A stretch of DNA of 64,000 nt from Cherax quadricarinatus. Lineage: Eukaryota > Arthropoda > Malacostraca > Decapoda > Parastacidae. Where the stretch lies: NCBI RefSeq assembly GCF_038502225.1, contig NC_091341.1:5652525-5716524 (forward strand), read 5' to 3'. Position 1 is the first letter of the stretch. Each line of letters starts with the position of its first letter. The notes under the pieces were generated by a model. That model had not been told where the DNA came from and searched no databases. It was given only the letters and a program-made list of their open reading frames with translations. Shown here piece by piece: positions 61,575 through 64,000 of this stretch. The position numbers and the translations under genes are program-made.

Positions 61575-61925
61575 TTAGAATCGTGGCTAAACCCGCTGGC
61601 ATCAAACGACGCCATTTCTCATTACTTCCTCTACTTCACCTTTTACTACAGCCAGGCCTTGTTATCCGCTGTATCATTGAGTAAATATATAAATATACTT
61701 TGTTAAATTTTTAATATTCAAAGGCGAAACGTACTAACTTAGTCTTCAGAGAACCAGAATTCGATTTGGTCAGCTGACTTGAATTTCCAATATGTGGATG
61801 TTGTTAGGACCTGTTCCATATGCAAGACAGTCGCCGAATTAATAATCCCTGATGCAGTGATGTTATTGAGAAAGGTACAACCAGTGTGAAGCCACTGACG
61901 GATGACCGTCTTGAGATACACACAC

Positions 61926-61927
<2 letters not shown>
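61575..61927. other. No gene recognised
   Basis: A short aatcgtggctaaacccgctg motif near 61580 faintly recalls the AAGCGCTAAACC repeat head, and ggcgaaacgtactaac near 61722 recalls the dispersed GGCGAAACGT family. Nothing else. Confidence 0.45.

Positions 61928-61984
<57 letters not shown>
61928..61984. repeat. (TA)n microsatellite
   Basis: About 28 TA units, left flank of MITE copy 3. Confidence 0.95.
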
Positions 61985-61987
<3 letters not shown>

Positions 61988-62370
61988 GTGCCTAATAGGT
62001 AAAACTGGTCAATTAGCAAGAACTCATTTAAAATTAAGTCCTTTCTAAAAATTTCTCTTATACGTTTAAAGATATATTTTTTTAATTAATGTTAAAGCAA
62101 AAATTCTTAATTTTGCTTCAAAAGAATCTTAAAAAACTTACCTAACCTTATTATAACAAGAGCAATTTATTCTAGCCTAACCCAACTAAATATATTTTAG
62201 ATTTGTTTACAATAGTTTAATACGAAACAAATGCAGTGAAATATATTTTTTTTCGTTAGGTTCAGAATGATTTTGGCGAAATTATTGCATACACAAATTT
62301 TCGCTTGTTCTATATGGCAAGATGAACGTTACTATTTAAGCCAAGATCGCAAGTTCTGCCTATTCGGCAC

Positions 62371-62373
<3 letters not shown>
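61985..62373 (+). mobile_element. MITE copy 3 (389 bp)
   Basis: Starts gtcgtgcctaata (one mismatch in the terminal repeat) and ends tattcggcacgac, with (TA)n on both sides. The interior aligns to copy 1 along its whole length with a few dozen differences and small indels. No coding capacity. Confidence 0.88.

Positions 62374-62453
<80 letters not shown>
62374..62453. repeat. (TA)n microsatellite
   Basis: About 39 TA units, right flank of MITE copy 3. Confidence 0.95.
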
Positions 62454-62457
<4 letters not shown>

Positions 62458-62501
62458 CGTCCTACGCACTTGTCGACCAGGCCTGCTGTAAATGAGCGCG
62501 C

Positions 62502-62567
<66 letters not shown>

Positions 62568-62568
62568 C
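62502..62568. repeat. (TG)n microsatellite
   Basis: About 33 uninterrupted TG units. Confidence 0.95.
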
Positions 62569-62625
62569 ATCACTAACAATGGTACTGCATGAGAGTTATG
62601 TTATCACAGACGTGGGATAAAAAAA

Positions 62626-62858
62626 AAGCACTGCAGCAAGACTGCCGTCCCGCTGCAACACTTCAGCAAGACTGCCGTCCCGCTGCAACACTTCAGCATG
62701 ACTACAGTCCCGCTGCAACACTGCAGCAAGACTGCCGTCCCGCTGCAACACTTCAGCATGACTACAGTCCCGCTGCAACACTGCAACAAGACTACCGTCC
62801 CACTGCAACACTTCAGCATGACTACAGTTCCGCTGCAACACTGCAGGAAGACTGCTGT
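62626..62858. repeat. 30-bp minisatellite
   Basis: About eight units of cttcagcaagactgccgtcc plus cgctgcaaca. Units alternate between aagactgccgt and atgactacagt versions, so part of the array has a 60-bp higher-order period. ORFs on both strands are artefacts of the 30-bp period. It directly abuts the probable LTR. Confidence 0.92.
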
Positions 62859-63618
62859 TGTGGAAAATTGCATTTATCTGAATGTAACTAATTATGTACA
62901 TAACAGTAAATGATAACAAAGATAATTATTATTTATCAGTGTTATATAGACAAGTAGGAATTTGGGACACCTAGGTCGCAAAAAATGTTCCCCTTCGATA
63001 CCTACCACTGTCATAACCACAAGTTGCTCTGGACCTATTAATTAAATGAAATATACATACACCAGGAATACTGGTAAATATATAAATTTGTGGACTGTAT
63101 ATTAAAAATAATAAATGGTTATATATATATACATAATTACATAACAGAAGGAAAATATATCTTAATATCACTCACCAATTTGACTGGAGATTAATGTGCA
63201 TCATACTCAGAAAACCTCACTTTAACTAAATCTATGAAAATAATGCTGGCCAGAATTACACACAAAACTAGAGAGCTTATCTGAGGTTCCTGGAGCTGTC
63301 TTGTCCAGTCGTCTGATACCTCAAGTTATGTAGGAATGCACATCCACCAATTTCGCCTCCTATTCGAGAGGTGTCAACACAATTTTAACCTCTAGAGCAC
63401 GAAAAATTCTTCCTATTACACCAACGTTTGTACAAAATTCAAAACCAAGATGGCGAGTCTCGTCTGCCCAGACGCAGGCTTTCCGTTTTCTATGGCATAA
63501 ATATTATTAAATACAGTATGGCCATCTATTTACATATAAATACCGAATTACTGGAAAATATATACAGTATTTTCCACACTGCGGCCAGCCGGAGTTCGTT
63601 ACTAAACGATTCAAATCA
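62859..63618 (-). mobile_element. Probable 3' LTR of a BEL/Pao element
   Basis: This lies immediately downstream of the pol C-terminus on the minus strand. Inner candidate boundaries are the complementary ends tgtggaaaa (62859) and ttttccaca (63570-63578), a 720-bp unit beginning TG and ending CA. A purine-rich tract (taaaggaagg on the minus strand, 63621-63630) could be the polypurine tract and would place the LTR start nearer 63617. The second LTR is outside the window, so boundaries cannot be verified. Confidence 0.45.
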
Positions 63619-64000
63619 CTCCTTCCTTTAGGAGACAATTCCAGCCGGTTCTGGCTTGAGTGGCTGTTCTCCTAGTAGGTCTTACTACGATTTCATCTTC
63701 CGGCATCACTTGGTCTGCGTTATCTTCCATATCACTCGTGTCACTTTCCCTCAGATTTTCATTTACGTTTGATTAAACACCTAATTCCAAGGGAATCAAT
63801 TTATTAATTGTGTGTAAACTTTCCTGGCCATGATACAACACTTTGACATTCCTGACAACACCTTGTGCATCTGGGTACAATGTCAATACTTTGCCCAAAG
63901 GCCACAATGTTCGATGTTGTTCAGTGTCAATCAACACAATGTCACCTGGTTGAATGGTCTGTTGATTTACTGCGTCTGTTGCACCATAAAAGTGTTCACG
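63611..64000 (-). pseudogene. BEL/Pao pol C-terminus (DUF5641-like), running off the window
   Basis: Read on the minus strand from the window edge, the frame encodes QPGDIVLIDTEQHRTLWPLG followed by KVLTLYPDAQGVVRNVKVLY. This is the pattern of the DUF5641 domain that follows the integrase in BEL/Pao polyproteins (GD.V...W.LG.V....PG.DG.VR...V). A TAA at 63773-63775 interrupts the frame. The same frame then stays open through an acidic, then Arg/Thr-rich tail (EIVVRPTRRTATQARTGW) to a TGA at 63611-63613. The stop may be a disabling mutation or the natural end of pol. The upstream integrase, RNase H and RT would lie beyond 64000. Confidence 0.7.

Overview
This window looks like a gene-poor, repeat-saturated stretch of an arthropod nuclear genome. 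From the repeat families I would guess a decapod crustacean, possibly a freshwater crayfish; that is recognition from memory, not a search result. I found no convincing host protein-coding gene, no rRNA, no functional tRNA gene and nothing prokaryotic. Almost everything that can be interpreted is a non-LTR retrotransposon (intact or decayed), a SINE or MITE, an LTR-element end, or tandem repeat DNA.

Layout. 1-10.5 kb is dominated by minisatellites: a 20-bp array (1.2-1.7 kb), a 3.4-kb G-rich array of 29-37-bp units (2.24-5.66 kb), a second 20-bp array (5.75-6.09 kb) and a 2-kb, 16-bp GT-rich array (8.15-10.1 kb), with LINE 3' ends between them. 10.7-20 kb holds decayed LINE fragments, a (TA)n-embedded MITE and a 27-bp minisatellite that seems to have grown out of a LINE reverse-transcriptase (RT) motif. 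20-26 kb has two copies of one RTE-like LINE facing each other: a 5'-truncated minus copy and a full-length plus copy with a 968-codon endonuclease/RT ORF. 25.7-26.5 kb is another LINE 3' end cut by a 100-N gap. 27-28.7 kb is a 32-bp minisatellite split by a foldback element. 28.7-32 kb is mostly uninterpretable.

32.8-38.4 kb (minus strand) is a decayed LINE carrying an RNase H domain, split by about 2.5 kb that contains a second, CR1-like LINE. 39.5-41.6 kb holds two further tandem arrays. 45.6-47.85 kb is a third RTE copy. The stretch from about 38 to 47.9 kb reads like poorly corrected long-read consensus, with many 1-3-base indels and homopolymer smearing.

48.5-52.7 kb (minus strand) is the best-preserved element: a CR1-like LINE with an SGNH-esterase ORF1 and an uninterrupted 978-codon endonuclease/RT ORF2. 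It is flanked by the 5' and 3' ends of an RTE-derived sequence, as if it had landed inside a short RTE derivative. A 398-bp near-perfect palindrome containing two opposed CR1 3' tails follows at 53.1-53.5 kb. 54-57 kb holds more LINE pieces. 57.5-61.5 kb is a full-length but decayed RTE relative (minus strand), whose 5' UTR carries a tRNA-derived SINE foldback bounded by a 13-bp target duplication. 61.9-62.9 kb has a third MITE copy in (TA)n, a (TG)n tract and a 30-bp array. The last 1.1 kb is a BEL/Pao element end (DUF5641-like C-terminus and a probable 3' LTR), running off the window.

How the parts relate: the LINE ORFs would supply endonuclease and RT for their own copying and possibly for the short derivatives seen here. 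The MITEs lack coding capacity and would need a transposase from elsewhere. Minisatellite ORFs are by-products of repeat composition, not genes.
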